From Lichtheimia corymbifera B2541 (lineage: Eukaryota > Mucoromycota > Mucoromycetes > Mucorales > Lichtheimiaceae), in contig JNEU01000706.1 in the NCBI GenBank assembly GCA_000697475.1, positions 62,001-126,000 on the forward strand: 64,000 bases of DNA, read 5' to 3'. The translations under genes were made by a program, and so were the position numbers. Under the pieces are notes generated by a model, which worked only from the letters and a program-made list of their open reading frames with translations, ran no database searches and had not been told where the DNA came from. Shown one piece after another: positions 12,871-23,807 of this stretch (its first letter is position 1; the number at the start of each line of letters is the position of its first letter).

Positions 12871-13094
12871 GTTATGCTGTAACCATCATGCTATATAGAC
12901 AGTGACCTTTGTTCATTGTCAAGTAGCTAGAGCCTCATAGAGCCAAGGATGCAGAGAGGCGTGTTTATGTAGCACATCTGATTGGGGTGAACTGAAAGGG
13001 CGAATGCATGATAATTTAATGGACGATTCAGTAACAGCTCACAGTCGGCAGCTAACATGCACTTTTTTCCCTTCCCAGCTTTAGCCAAACCTAC

Positions 13095-13330
13095 TTGATG
13101 GGAACGATGCGCCTACTCCAAACATTCATCTCCATCATTCAACTTTCTTGATCCGAGCTGATTTGGCTGAGATACGATCAAACAACGAGTATATCCGTTG
13201 AGACAATGAACGCATACTGTATACGAATTGATGTAATCTTTGTTTGGGCGTGGCTCGGTCAAAACAGCTCGGATCAAAAAAGTCAGATGACGGAAATGGA
13301 TATCTGCAGCAGGTACATCGTTCATGTCAT
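13095..13330. repeat. Inner terminal hairpin of the left arm
   Basis: Inverted repeat: CTTGATCCGAGCTGATTTGG with GAGATACGATC on one side, and GGCTCGGTCAAAACAGC with TCGGATCAA on the other, closed near 13,225. A similar hairpin lies at 34,540-34,790 in the other arm. Confidence 0.75.
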
Positions 13331-13886
13331 ATGTAGCAGGTGTTTAAAATGGTTTCCCATATAACTTTACTTGAGACATGTATACATACGTACGCATTGT
13401 ACATAGCTTGTCCTCTACACTAAACATAATCATCCTTTCATGAGCAAGTGTGCCACAACCCTTGACGAGCCTCCTTTCCATCATATCTCATTTGATGATT
13501 ATCCAGGCACATCGCATGATGTAACATAGTTTGTGATGCTCTCTTATATCATTGTCCATGAAGCAAACGAAGGAATTGCTGAAGGATACCTAGATAGCTT
13601 ATCTTTTTTAAGCGATAATGGTCATCATTGCCACCCGACACGTGCAACATGCAGGATCGGCGTTCAATTCCAGGCCCATCCTAGATTGCTTCTTATTGCT
13701 ACCTGTTCCTTATTAACCAACCATGCAATTTTAACATGAGCAATTGACGTAGATTTTATGCAATAGTAGACGGAAAGGGTTCAGTGTCAAACAATTCTAC
13801 TTTACTTTGGATATTCACAAAAAAGGATTCGCAATAATTGATAGTGTCATTGGTACGCAATGGGTGAGGGTGTGCATGATAGCTAT
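13331..13886. other. Intergenic, nothing supportable
   Basis: AT-rich DNA between the left repeat arm and the 3' end of the PHD-ePHD gene. Only short unsupported ORFs. Confidence 0.5.
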
Positions 13887-16800
13887 CTATTCCTTGTAAT
13901 TGATACGTTCTCGTCTTCGTGGACCTTGTGGTACCCTATCATCCAGACCATAGCCTACGCGTTTATACGTTTTGTTGGCTTCGAATGATTCCAAACAATC
14001 TTCACAAAAGAAAGACTCGTTCCTATGATATGTTGATGTGAGTGTTTTTCCTTTAGGCATGAGTAAAAGAACAATGATCACTTACTTTGAGGGGTATTTC
14101 TTGACAGGGATGGCGCTACATCCACAGTGGTAAACGTCTTTGCAGCCGATACATTCGATGAAAACAGAGGGATTCCAATGGTCACCGGTACCAGTATATC
14201 CATATGGCTTTTCCGAAGGATTCGCCAATTCAGCAGGGTTGTATCTGAGATCAGCAAGTGTTGATTCGGGTATATTGTGTTGTCCACATTCTTTGCACAC
14301 CAAAGGTCCTTTGGTTTTTTCTCTCTGGCGTAACTCTTTGGTATATTCTTCCACCCACGTCCACCATTTGGAGCCTGGCTTACGAGACGAGTCTCTTGTT
14401 TCTTTAGCTTCTCCTTGTCTCTTTGCACCTCTAGCCTTCATTCCTCGTTTACGTGATGCCTTTCTTTGTTTACTATCCTTCTTGGGTTGCTCTGCAGCTG
14501 TTTTAGCCGGTTCCTCAACAGTGGTTGTTGTTGCAGGAGGTGATGATGCCGGTTCTTCAACAGTAGTTGTTGTTGCAGGAGGCGGTGATACCGGTTCTTC
14601 CACAGTAGTTGTTGTTGCAGGAGGCGGTGATACCGGTTCTTCCACAGTGGCTGTTGTTGTAGGAGGTGATGATGCCGGTTCTTCAACAGTAGTTGTGGTT
14701 GCAGGTGGTGGTGATACCGATTTTTCAACAGTGGTTGTGGTTGCAGGTGGTGATGGTGCCTGTTCTTCAACAGTGGTTGTGGTTACAGGTGGCGGTGATA
14801 CCGATTTTTCAACTGTGGTGGTGGTCATCGATACTGCTGCAGGTGGTGGTGATGCCGGCTCTTCAGTGGTGACCATCGATGTTGTTGCTGGTGGTGATGA
14901 AGGTTTTTCAACAGCGGGTGCAAGTGGCATCTCAACGTCAAAGTCTGGTTCATCAATAACAATAGGCACAGATGCTTTCGTTCCAGGTTCGATGGGTTGC
15001 TCAATAGAGGGTTTTTGTTGTTGTTTTTCTTCTTCGCTGGTTGCTGTTGTTGTTGTTGTGGTGGTGGTGGCCATCGATGCCTGTGTCTCTTGTATACTCT
15101 TATCGATATCTTCCTCGATAAATGCTTCTTTCTGCTGTACAGAGGACTTTGTTGACTCATCCGCTTTCTTAACCTCCACTCCTTCTGAGGTTGCCTTTGC
15201 TGCTTCATTGATTGTTGGGGATGATGATGATGATGCCAGTGGTGTTTCAACCTCTACAAAAGCCATCTCTGGAGTTGTAGGCTTGTCAACCGTAGTGGCA
15301 GCAGCAGCAGCTGGTTGTGGTTGAGGTTGTGGTGATGTTTCAATTTCCATAGCAGTTGTCTCTGCTTTGTTGGGTTTGCCCAAAGTAGTTGCTGGTTTCT
15401 GGGTCGGTTGTTGTGTTGGATAAATCTTGGATCGCTTCTTCAAAGGTCTTTGTAAGTTGGGCAACTTATCACTAGTTGACGGTACATCAGCACTCGTTTG
15501 AGGCGTCTTTGGAATGTTGTCAGCAACTGCTTTTCCCTTGCCCTTGCCCTTGTCAATAGGCTTCTTCTCAATCTCGGTGGTTGGTGGAGTAATAGGCGAG
15601 CTTACGGGTTGGTCATTGGCAGTGGTATAGGATTCTGCACTCAGTGATCTCTTTTGTCCGCGAGAGGGTTGAGTGGATGATGAAGCACGCTTTGCATCTG
15701 CTTCGCTTTCAAGAGCCTTTTGCTTCGATCGAGTTGCATCAAGCTGAAGTAAAACCATCTCCATAAACCCACGAATATCAATTGAATATTGCCGGATCTT
15801 GTCCCGTAGAAAAGTAACCCGTTTCACACGACGTTGGACCTTGTCGACATGTTTGCATACTTTGCTCGCTTTGACACGGACTGAACAAAGCCTTCGCTTG
15901 AGGCGGTCTGCACAACTTCTTGCACGATCCACGTTTCGAAGTTCCTTCTTCATAAAGCCCACGAGATGCTGACTGATCATGCCCACAAATTGCTTTGAGC
16001 TCTCTTCAATCATGTTCGGGCTCGGACGATCATTGCAATAAACAGGTTCCATAACACTTGACCATGCATGATGAACAAAACCAAATGATTCATGTCGCTG
16101 TAACCAGTCATCACGCCTGTTCACCCAAAGCTCCCATGGGTTGTATTCCAGCTGAGAAGTGACAGATAATGAACGATGATGGGAACACCGGAAAGATGGT
16201 ACGCGTTGTTTTCTGGTATGGTAAAATTGCGTGGCACACGATGGATGGGCGCGAGCATTACAAGACGTCTGTGCACAAGTTGTATAACCACCATAACGAG
16301 CAGATAATTCATTTGAACAAAGTTCACAGTGCTAATTGACACGTGTAAGCGATTGGATATACGGTCATGATGATATACAAAATAAAACTTACCCCTTGCC
16401 ACATGTCACTGAGGTATCCTGGCAACTCGATTTCCTTTTTCATCTTGGGGTCTCCAAAGTGTGCTTGGGGCAATCGAACAGCGCATCCAACGTGAATCCA
16501 TTCCATACCACCAAGCGGCACCTTTAATCGCCTGAAGGCACCTCTTGTACTAGGACATACAGCACAACACTAAAACAAATACCATCAGCAATCAGGAGGA
16601 ATTGCATATCCAGAATACAATCACTTACAACCACTTTCAAGTCGTTTGGACTCTCCTCACATCGATCGCAATACCATGGCTCATCTGCTGAAGGTATCTC
16701 GTCTATCCCATAGCATGCTTTGATACAAAAAAATGAGTAAAGAGGGAATACATTTGCTCATGTCATAATTACCTTGATGCACGACGACCTCACAAAGTGG

Positions 16801-18264
16801 ATTGCTGCAATAAACCAACTTGTTTTCTGGACTGAGATTATGCTTGATACATATACAGCAGTATTCGGGATCATATTCTTTCTATAAAGAGTCCGTGAGT
16901 ACGTTTGTTTGCTTGCACCCACCCATATCCACATTGACTTTACCCAGTGATTGGTCCAAGCTTCAATATCCATTGGGTCGATATCCGCATCACGTAATCT
17001 CCTTTCTGTCACAGGTGTCATATCCGTATCGTGCTGATCCATGCTATTTTCTGGTTGTTGTTGTTGCTGATCCATACTACTTTCTGGTTGTTGTTGTTGC
17101 TGATCCATGCTACTTTCTGGTTCTTTCTGGTACATGCTAGTTGCGGGTTGTTGCTCCTCCTCCACGCTATTTGCAGGTTGTTGCTGACCATCATCGTTCT
17201 CTTGCATGCTGGTATCGACATCACCATAGGGTTTTTCATGCACGACATTGTCGGTAGCTGAGTTTGTGATAGTGCCGTCTTCCTCGTTCACAGCGTTCTC
17301 CATTCCCACATCCATGTCGATATCCGCGTTGTCCACATTCATTTGAGCAGAGGCGTCATGCTGGTTTTCCATGTTCTCGATGGTCGATAAGCCATACTTC
17401 GCTCTCACTTGTTGCAGTGGCACACAATTTAGAAAGAATGGTCCAAGGTCCCCTAGTGTCTTGGAAATTCTCAATGTGTTTCCATCTGCTTGTACAACTA
17501 GACGAACTTATAGATAAGCATAAATATATTGGTCCTTTATTCGTTGTAGTGGATGTATGCATACCGCCCCCTTTTACTAAACCCATTTGCTTGGGTGATG
17601 ATGAGTTCTTTGTCGACGTGTTGGATGCTTGAGTTTCAGGCGTGGATTGGTGGTTGGTTGTTCTATGGTCATCGGATGTCTTGTTGGTGGTGGATGCAGG
17701 CTGTTCAGGGGGAATGCCAATGTTGCCATTATCAGTGGTCTCGTTCGCTTGTGTAACTGATATCTCATTATGCATAGCACTCTGGTGAGAAGCACTTGAC
17801 GTGGTTGGTGACTGTGGTTGTGGTGTACGTGATTGTGGTTTTGAAGTAGTAACTGGAGCTGGAGCTGGTGAAGTAGAGGGTGCTACTGATGCGGTCCGTG
17901 TTGTTGATTGAGATGAGGTAGAACCAACAGAACGCTGCAAAGCAAAAAGAGGCAAGAGATCGCCCCACATGGGTGGGTGAAGAGGGATCACCTGTTGCAT
18001 GCCTTGTGGTAATGACGTGGTTATTGGTAGATATTGACCTACGGCTGGAATTGATGTTGTCGGCAATATTGACGGCGATGGCACTGGTCTATTGATCGGT
18101 CGAGGGGAAGCATGTGGACTACCGCTGGACGATCTGCTCCCGTTCAGATTGTTGACCACGATCGGTGGCATGCGGTGTCTTTGGCGGTCCATGCGGTTGG
18201 TATCATTTGCATTAGAGGAATTAGGTACGTGTTGTTGGAAAGTGGATGAGCTATTGTTACTCAT
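13887..18264 (-). CDS. PHD-ePHD chromatin protein (AF10/JADE/BRPF-type reader) with an extra C-terminal finger
   Basis: Multi-exon gene starting at the ATG at 18,264 (MSNNSSS). A long Ser/Thr/Pro/Gln-rich N-terminus contains SSMDQQQQQPE repeats (near 17,100-17,030). A PHD finger follows (about 16,900-16,640: EYCCICIKHN, LVYCSNPLCEVVVHQ, CYGIDEIP, WYCDRCEE). An ePHD follows (about 16,570-16,180: CCAVCPSTRGAFRRL, WIHVGCAVRLPQAHFGD, CELCSNEL, CNARAHPSCATQFYH). This PHD-knuckle-ePHD order is typical of AF10, JADE and BRPF proteins that read histone H3 and recruit chromatin modifiers. The 14,082-16,124 exon adds a helical/basic segment, a Pro/Thr/Val/Glu tandem repeat (14,500-14,870) and a C-terminal PHD-like finger (CKECGQHN, CIGCKDVYHCGC, then FFCEDC after an intron near 14,090-14,015). 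Which subfamily it belongs to is unresolved. Confidence 0.82.
14500..14870 (-). repeat. Tandem coding repeat, unit TTTTVEEPxSPPPA
   Basis: About eight or nine copies of a 14-residue (42-nt) unit inside the PHD-ePHD gene, reading TTTTVEEPVSPPPA with substitutions (KSVSPPP, EQAPSPP). Copies are nearly identical at the DNA level, suggesting slippage or unequal exchange. The antisense strand stays open across it. Confidence 0.9.
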
Positions 18265-18466
18265 GGTAGGTTTTGTGAAAAAGGAAAAAAATGTGGTGCT
18301 CCCACTACAATGTTGTACGCGGTCAAGGTGCTCTTGGAGGCTGTCTGTATCAAACTCCCATTGTTAAATTCCATCACAACCCCGCTCCGCGCTTTACCTC
18401 TCATGTTCCTCTTCCTGATATATATACATAATACGTACACTTTTATTGCGTTACAGTTCTTATTAT

Positions 18467-19977
18467 TCATTTGCCTTGAAAATCACTATCGTCGCTATCT
18501 TCTTCGCTGGATGATGATGATGATGATTCATCGTCACTAAGGGATATCTTTTTCAAACTTTGATCTGAAAAGTCGGCAATGATTTCATTCTCTGCCATGT
18601 GCACCAATTTTCCAAACTCGGTACTATCTTTGAGCACTTGTTCAGCCTTCTCGTTGTATTGAGCCAATTCTTCAGATGTTGGGAAACGAGCTCGAGGTCT
18701 CTTTTTGGCGTCTGCATTATATAAATCTTGTCGAATCAGCACTAAAGCTGCCTCAGGAACCAGGACTTGTTGCAAATATTCCAGTGGAAGTTGTGGCTTC
18801 GTCATTGCATTGGTCAACATGCCAGTGTGCAAGAACATAGTGCTGAGGGCATCTTGTATCACTCCACTACCCTTGGATCCATAATATCCCGTCTTGTATA
18901 ACCCACCGTTAATCCATAATGTCCACTTTTACAACGTGATCATCCCATTTACCATGATATTATCTACACGAGCCATGACGCCCAATGTACTGCGTGCCTT
19001 GTTCTTTCCCATCTCCTCATACGCTTTGAGAGCAATATCACGAAACTGACTCTTTTTCTCTTGTCGAATGATCTTTTCCAATTCACCACGAAGCCGTTCG
19101 AGCCGAGATTGAATATCATTGAATCTGATCTCCTCAGGATAGTTCTTGGCTCGTCCCTCTTTCCTGACAACAAGCTCGGCACGATGAAGACGACAAAAAA
19201 AGTGCTGCTCTAAACTATCCACAGGCCGTTTCACTTTCATTTGCTTTTTAAGCAACTCCTTATGCTTGCCGGTGACACGTTTCATTCGATGCTCGATCTC
19301 CTGCTCTGCATAGGCCTCGTCTTTTTGCTTGATCATCTTGAGTGCGCGTTTAAGTCGATCCGTCATCTCTCCTTTAGGGAATACTTCATTGCAATAGGGA
19401 CACACTACATCATCCATGTAAGTTGACTTGATATTTAGACAACCCAAAGCAACATACCATATCTCGGTGAGCCATGTTGATTTGAATTGGCATCATCGGT
19501 GCTTTCTAGTTGACTTGATTGCCTGCTCAAATCATCGAATAGCTTGTGCTTCTCTTCAACATCGGCTTTGCTCTTGGCTCTGTTGGCTTTTGCTGATGAT
19601 AATTCATTGATAGACAACGTCTCGCCAACAAACAAGGTCGGGATCGCGTCGGGTGGATTGGATGGCTGTCGTCGGTCACTGTTGCTTCGTCTTGCACGCT
19701 TCACTGTTGGTGGGCTCTCCTGGAATTCATCACTGGTATCGCCATTCGAGGCAGATCGTCTACTCGAAGAACCATCTCGTTTGTCGTTGCGTCGCGAATA
19801 TTTTGATAGTCCTTTGGCTCTCTTCGATCCATAGCTCGTCTGCACTTTGGGTGGTTTATTTGGAATGACATGGCTCGTTGCTTTCACGGCATGGATCGTG
19901 TCGGTTTTGAATAAACGGTTCATGGAATCCTCAACCTTTGTGTCCTTTTCTCGTAGCTTTGGCTTTGGATTCGACAT
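18467..19977 (-). CDS. Rtc4-domain protein
   Basis: Three or so exons from the ATG at 19,977 (MSNPKPKLREK) to the stop at 18,467. The N-terminal 170 residues are basic and Ser-rich with KR clusters, suggesting nuclear location. A CPYCNEVFPKGEM cysteine pair follows (near 19,400), then a lysine-rich helical stretch. The Rtc4-like domain follows: HFFCRLHRAELVV (near 19,200), GYYGSKGSGVIQDALS (near 18,880), and PLEYLQQVLVPEAALVLIRQDL (near 18,780). An acidic Ser/Asp/Glu tail ends the protein. Rtc4 in yeast was named from a telomere-capping screen and its biochemical role is unclear. The family match rests on the FCxxH and YG..G / VLVPEAA patterns. Confidence 0.72.
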
Positions 19978-20428
19978 GGCAGTAAAAGGCGAAAGGAGAC
20001 ACGCGGAAGAAATAGGTACAACGGTCGAGAGTTTGAGACTGTTACCAACACCACCACCACCGCACTCCTGCTGAATCTTTATCTCTTATCATGCCGTCAT
20101 TGGGCGTATTACCTCCTGATGAAACGGTTACCATGACATTCCATGGCAACCATCTTGGATACCGTTATTATGACATCACGTTCCTGGCCTAATGTATGAC
20201 ATTATAATAATACAATCATCTTTGCTTTCTTTGATCAGCAGTTGTATGGTGTTGTTGTACCAAAAGAAACATGTTATTGTTTATTTTCTTGATTAAATGT
20301 GTGTACAATGCTTAATACAAAAGAATGTGGGATTCTAATGATGATAGCTGATGATTATATGCGATACAGGGTAATGGATGGGACGAGATAAAGAATGATT
20401 GTGTAAATGTCGTTATTGTCGCTGGCAT
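19978..20428. other. Intergenic between the Rtc4-domain gene and the nucleoplasmin-like gene
   Basis: Upstream region of the Rtc4-domain gene and 3' flank of the next one, AT-rich. No gene seen. Confidence 0.5.
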
Positions 20429-21483
20429 CATTGACGCGTTTTTCGTTTGTTTTTCGGTTTGGTGATCTTCCCACTTTTCTTTGAAACATGGCCGCCATTT
20501 TCATTGACGCGTTTTAACTTTGATTTGATCACATCGAGTTTCTCTACAATGATGACGAAGAGATAGTGTTAGCACATGCAACTATGCTTGCTCCCAATCC
20601 CAGTTCTTACTTTGTAAGGTTTTTGCAATCCGCATCTGCTCATCGTCTCCGCTGTTTATCATTGCATTGATCAAGCCTTCGCAAATGTTGTCACTGGAAT
20701 TATATATTCACTGGGTTAGTGATCATAGAATTCCAACAAAGACTTTTCAACTTACTTTAGCATCTTCTCCTCGTTTGTATCCTCATCTGCACGTAAATCG
20801 ATTTGATCTTGTTCAAAACCAGAATGAGGCACCAACCCAAAGTGACGCAATTCCATTCCTCCCATAAAACGCTTATCAGATGTATCACAGAAACGGAACC
20901 GGCCGTCATTGTCATCCAGCATGAATTCGTCGTCGTCGTCTTCGGGGATAAATTCCTGATCATCGTCTTGCGTTAAGCCTGTCAAAGTAATAGCACTATT
21001 CTCGCGCGTTAATGGAACCATTGTCGTCCCTTCCCCACATTCCCTCTCTCTTACTTACTTTCTGCCTTCCAACTTAAAAGTCGCCTCATCAGATTCATCA
21101 AAATAGAGGTTGAATGCTTGTTGCTCGCACTACAATATCAAATCAGTGCACACGTACTACGCCTTCCCTATTATTTCGTGCTTACCTTGTCTGGTGTCAA
21201 AGTGCAGAGGGTGAATGTATGATCCTTTATGCTCACAGTCAACATGGTCCGTCCTGGTTTGGCATTGGCTGTCAGGGAAGCCTGATCGGTAAAATCAGCA
21301 CTCGTCACAAACGTCATAAAAAACAACACGTTACCATATTCAAGTAGAAACCATCGAGTTCAAAGTCGAGTGTGGGTGAAAGTGGCTGTCCCGGTTGTAG
21401 CTCGAATACTAAAGAGTGTGAACATGCGTGCAACAAGCATGGCAAGGTGAGAGACAACAATTACCAATGCGTTTATTTGCCAT
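20429..21483 (-). CDS. Nucleoplasmin-like (NPL) nuclear chaperone without an FKBP domain
   Basis: About seven small exons from the ATG at 21,483 (MANKRI, then VFELQPGQPLSPTLDFEL). Joined in phase they give the strands typical of the nucleoplasmin-like pentamer domain: FYLNMASLTANAKPGRTML, FTLCTLTPDK, QAFNLYFDESDEATFKLEG and NAITLTGL. An acidic tract follows (EFIPEDDDDEFMLDDNDG), then a helical segment, then a basic tail (KKSGKITKPKNKRKTRQ, stop at 20,429). NPL proteins bind histones through acidic tracts. In fungal Fpr3/Fpr4 and insect FKBP39 the domain precedes a peptidyl-prolyl isomerase, which is absent here. The protein is about 230 residues. Assignment rests on the strand pattern by eye. 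Confidence 0.62.
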
Positions 21484-21678
21484 GGGCTGAATAAGGATTT
21501 TTCTCTTCCCAAGTTGTACCGGCTGTCCACCAGCCCACTACAGCTTTAAATGGGATTTCAGGTCCGCCATGGAATTGATCTCATTTTGCATAGCAACCAC
21601 GTCGACATGGATACTCACCACCCAATGATGACAACAACCGCTTATCCATTAGAGAGTCTCTCATGCATTAAATAAAGG

Positions 21679-21697
21679 TATATATATATATATATAT
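21679..21697. repeat. (TA)n microsatellite
   Basis: Short TA run just 3' of the 7-TM gene. Confidence 0.85.
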
Positions 21698-21705
21698 TAT
21701 TGTTG

Positions 21706-22479
21706 TTAAGGAATACATTGCCACCTCCTATGTCGTTGTTCATTCTCGATATCTTCCAACCAGATGTGTGTATAAAAGCTACAAATCAACAGTGCCAGCA
21801 TAGGTACAAGATGTTCAAAAACCAAAGTGATGTGGGAACCCACATGTTGTGGATCATAAGCGAAATCCAAAGACAGCTGAATTGCCCTATCCACCGGAAG
21901 AGAAACAAGTAAGCACCCGCATGTTGAAATGGCATAAGGATGCGGGATATCATGACGATACCACCAAACAAGTAAGGAAAACGCCACTGATGACAGCCAA
22001 TAGAGAAGTGTACCAACGATTCGGATCGCAAACACTTGATCCAAGCCATTAAAGATGATGATAAAATCCATTACAAAGGCACCGAGTAATATTACAAGAA
22101 ATCCATGTGAGGGTAAAGCCAGCTTTTGTTGCCGTTTGGCTTGCCATACAAATACGTCATAAAAAGGAAGCCAAAGAGCAATGGCTGCAAGTGCTCGCAC
22201 CACTTGAGTCGCTCCATTGATGGTATTGGTATAGATGTTATTATGTGTAACAAGGTATAAGACGCCACATGCAAGCTCTAGTCCAAGTGAAATCACAGGC
22301 CCTGAATATATCCGGAAGGCATTTGGACTTTGTCGTTTGATGGCAATGAGGATGCATGCTAGTAGAATAATTCCGGATACTGCTATAATCGCGATGGCTT
22401 CGCCTGCAAGTGGTGCATAGCCATCCACGTCTCGTAAAGCTACACCTCCATTACCAAAATAGTATCTTGATTCCAGCAT
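21706..22479 (-). CDS. Orphan seven-transmembrane protein
   Basis: Single-exon, 257 residues from the ATG at 22,479 (MLESRYYFGNGG); the frame is open further up but only from a GTG. Seven hydrophobic helices can be seen: IAIIAVSGIILLACILIAI, ISLGLELACGVLYLV, VRALAAIALWLPFYDVFV, GFLVILLGAFVMDFIIIF, IVGTLLYWLSSVAFSLLVW, a shorter one around ISTCGCLLVSLPV, and LVPMLALLICSFYTHIWL. The N-terminus is probably outside and the tail is short. I recognise no family signature (no retinal lysine in the last helix, no obvious GPCR motif). It could be a fungal-specific receptor-like or transport protein. Confidence 0.68.
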   Translation of the reverse strand: MLESRYYFGNGGVALRDVDGYAPLAGEAIAIIAVSGIILLACILIAIKRQSPNAFRIYSGPVISLGLELACGVLYLVTHNNIYTNTINGATQVVRALAAIALWLPFYDVFVWQAKRQQKLALPSHGFLVILLGAFVMDFIIIFNGLDQVFAIRIVGTLLYWLSSVAFSLLVWWYRHDIPHPYAISTCGCLLVSLPVDRAIQLSLDFAYDPQHVGSHITLVFEHLVPMLALLICSFYTHIWLEDIENEQRHRRWQCIP

Positions 22480-23807
22480 TGTTGTTGTGTATTTTTTTTC
22501 GAGATCGAATGGTAGCGTACTGCCCTTTTTATAGCGTGCGTCGCCATGGTAGTAGTGTGACACAGCAGAAAGTCAATTGTCCCGCTTGCTGAGCAGCTGA
22601 ATGCGTGTGTGCTACCATTACATTGCCATTGCTGTAAACCTGCTACTAGGCAAGACGTACAACTCGTGGGCACCTACAGTATACATGGAGCACTTTGAAC
22701 AACGCCAATGGCATTGATTCATCACGATAGTGCAGCTTTTTAAATACCTGGAATTGGCATATTTATGATTCATGATCGCATGATCAGGGCACAAAGTTTA
22801 ACTCCATGATGGTTCGTCACACACGTTACATCATTTTCTCCGAATGAATCGAAACGCTGACGCGATCGGCTTTCTGCGTCGTTAAGCACGAACCAATGTA
22901 AGAATAGGATGTCATAAAGAACATGAATTGATATGGTTTGCTACGTGCGTCGGGTATCTTTATACATAGTCTATTGCATGATGACGCAGCATCTCCTCCT
23001 TCATCTTGCATGCTTAGTAGTTAGAATGTGTGTAAAGCATATCAACAATGATAAAGACGTGGTTATGACTGGGGATCGAGCACGCTACGTGGTTCGCTGA
23101 CATGTTCGTTTAAAGCAATAGTATGCTACAACACCTTTCCATCACAACGTTTCTCAGATCTCTAATGTATCATCAATCACCATCACCACCCAATTTCATT
23201 CATCCAATCAACAATATTGGTATATTGATGTAGGAATCATCAACTCAACGACTACTACGTTCGTATCCTAGGCAAGGAATGATTGAAGTATGGGTGCAGG
23301 TGATGAAGAAGGATAACGACAAACACATACATAATGCCACGCAACGTGATGCTGTTAAATGTATATGCATGGATCAACCCTTTACAAAGAAGCAAATACT
23401 GATATAAACGCGTAGTGTTCTTAATATCGTGGGATAATCTTCAGGAGGAATTCTTCATCCCCAGCGCGCTTGCAAATACGCACATATTATATGTTTTGTG
23501 TAGTTCACTCGAGATGAAATAATATAGACTTATTTAATAGATGCTTAAAAGGACTAGAAGAGTATACCTTCTTGCAGCACATTTTCTCCGGTCAACAATG
23601 GGCAATGCCGTGTCAAGCTTAATGATTGGATAAATGGCTGGCAACAACCAAAAAAGGTAAATTGCGAGTGTATATCTTTATACTTCGACGTGGCAGGACA
23701 GGAGCAGCACATTTGTTCTAGTCGTTCTTGTATAGTCACCCCCTTTTACTGCACAGTCGCCAACCTACGCGGTTCTTCTTTATCTTCTTTTCCCCTATAT
23801 TACTCGA
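22480..23807. other. Divergent intergenic region, 1.3 kb
   Basis: Lies between the 7-TM gene and the acetyl-CoA transporter gene, both transcribed away from it. ORFs are short. The 60 bases before 23,808 are pyrimidine-rich. No element is individually convincing. Confidence 0.5.

Larger units (their letters stand above)
10380..13330 (+). repeat. Left arm of a ~3 kb inverted repeat
   Basis: Matches the reverse complement of about 34,225-37,510 along most of its length by direct reading. For example, the text around 10,822-10,870 reappears inverted at 37,010-37,070, the GACCGACGGAAATTCCG block at 10,976 reappears inverted near 36,890, and the hairpin at 13,095-13,330 is paralleled at 34,540-34,790. 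From outside to inside it contains a 350-bp segment (10,380-10,740), a run of degenerate cassettes (10,850-11,800), two large palindromic units (about 12,000-12,360 and 12,530-12,870) and a terminal hairpin. The arms are diverged, so the duplication is not recent. No transposase or reverse-transcriptase reading frame is visible. It may be a fold-back-type or other non-autonomous element. Confidence 0.85.

Noticed and set aside
10380..13330. Possible transposon coding region (transposase, reverse transcriptase, Helitron helicase) in the repeat arm
   Set aside because: No frame longer than about 100 codons and no catalytic motif in either arm; only terminal and internal repeats are visible.
14500..14870. 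Regular repeat array considered as a CRISPR-like structure
   Set aside because: Units are contiguous, in frame and coding, without unique spacers; the host is a eukaryote.
14140..15324. 394-codon plus-strand ORF rich in Val, Gly and Ser
   Set aside because: It is the antisense shadow of the TTTTVEEP tandem repeat in the PHD-ePHD gene; low complexity keeps both strands open.
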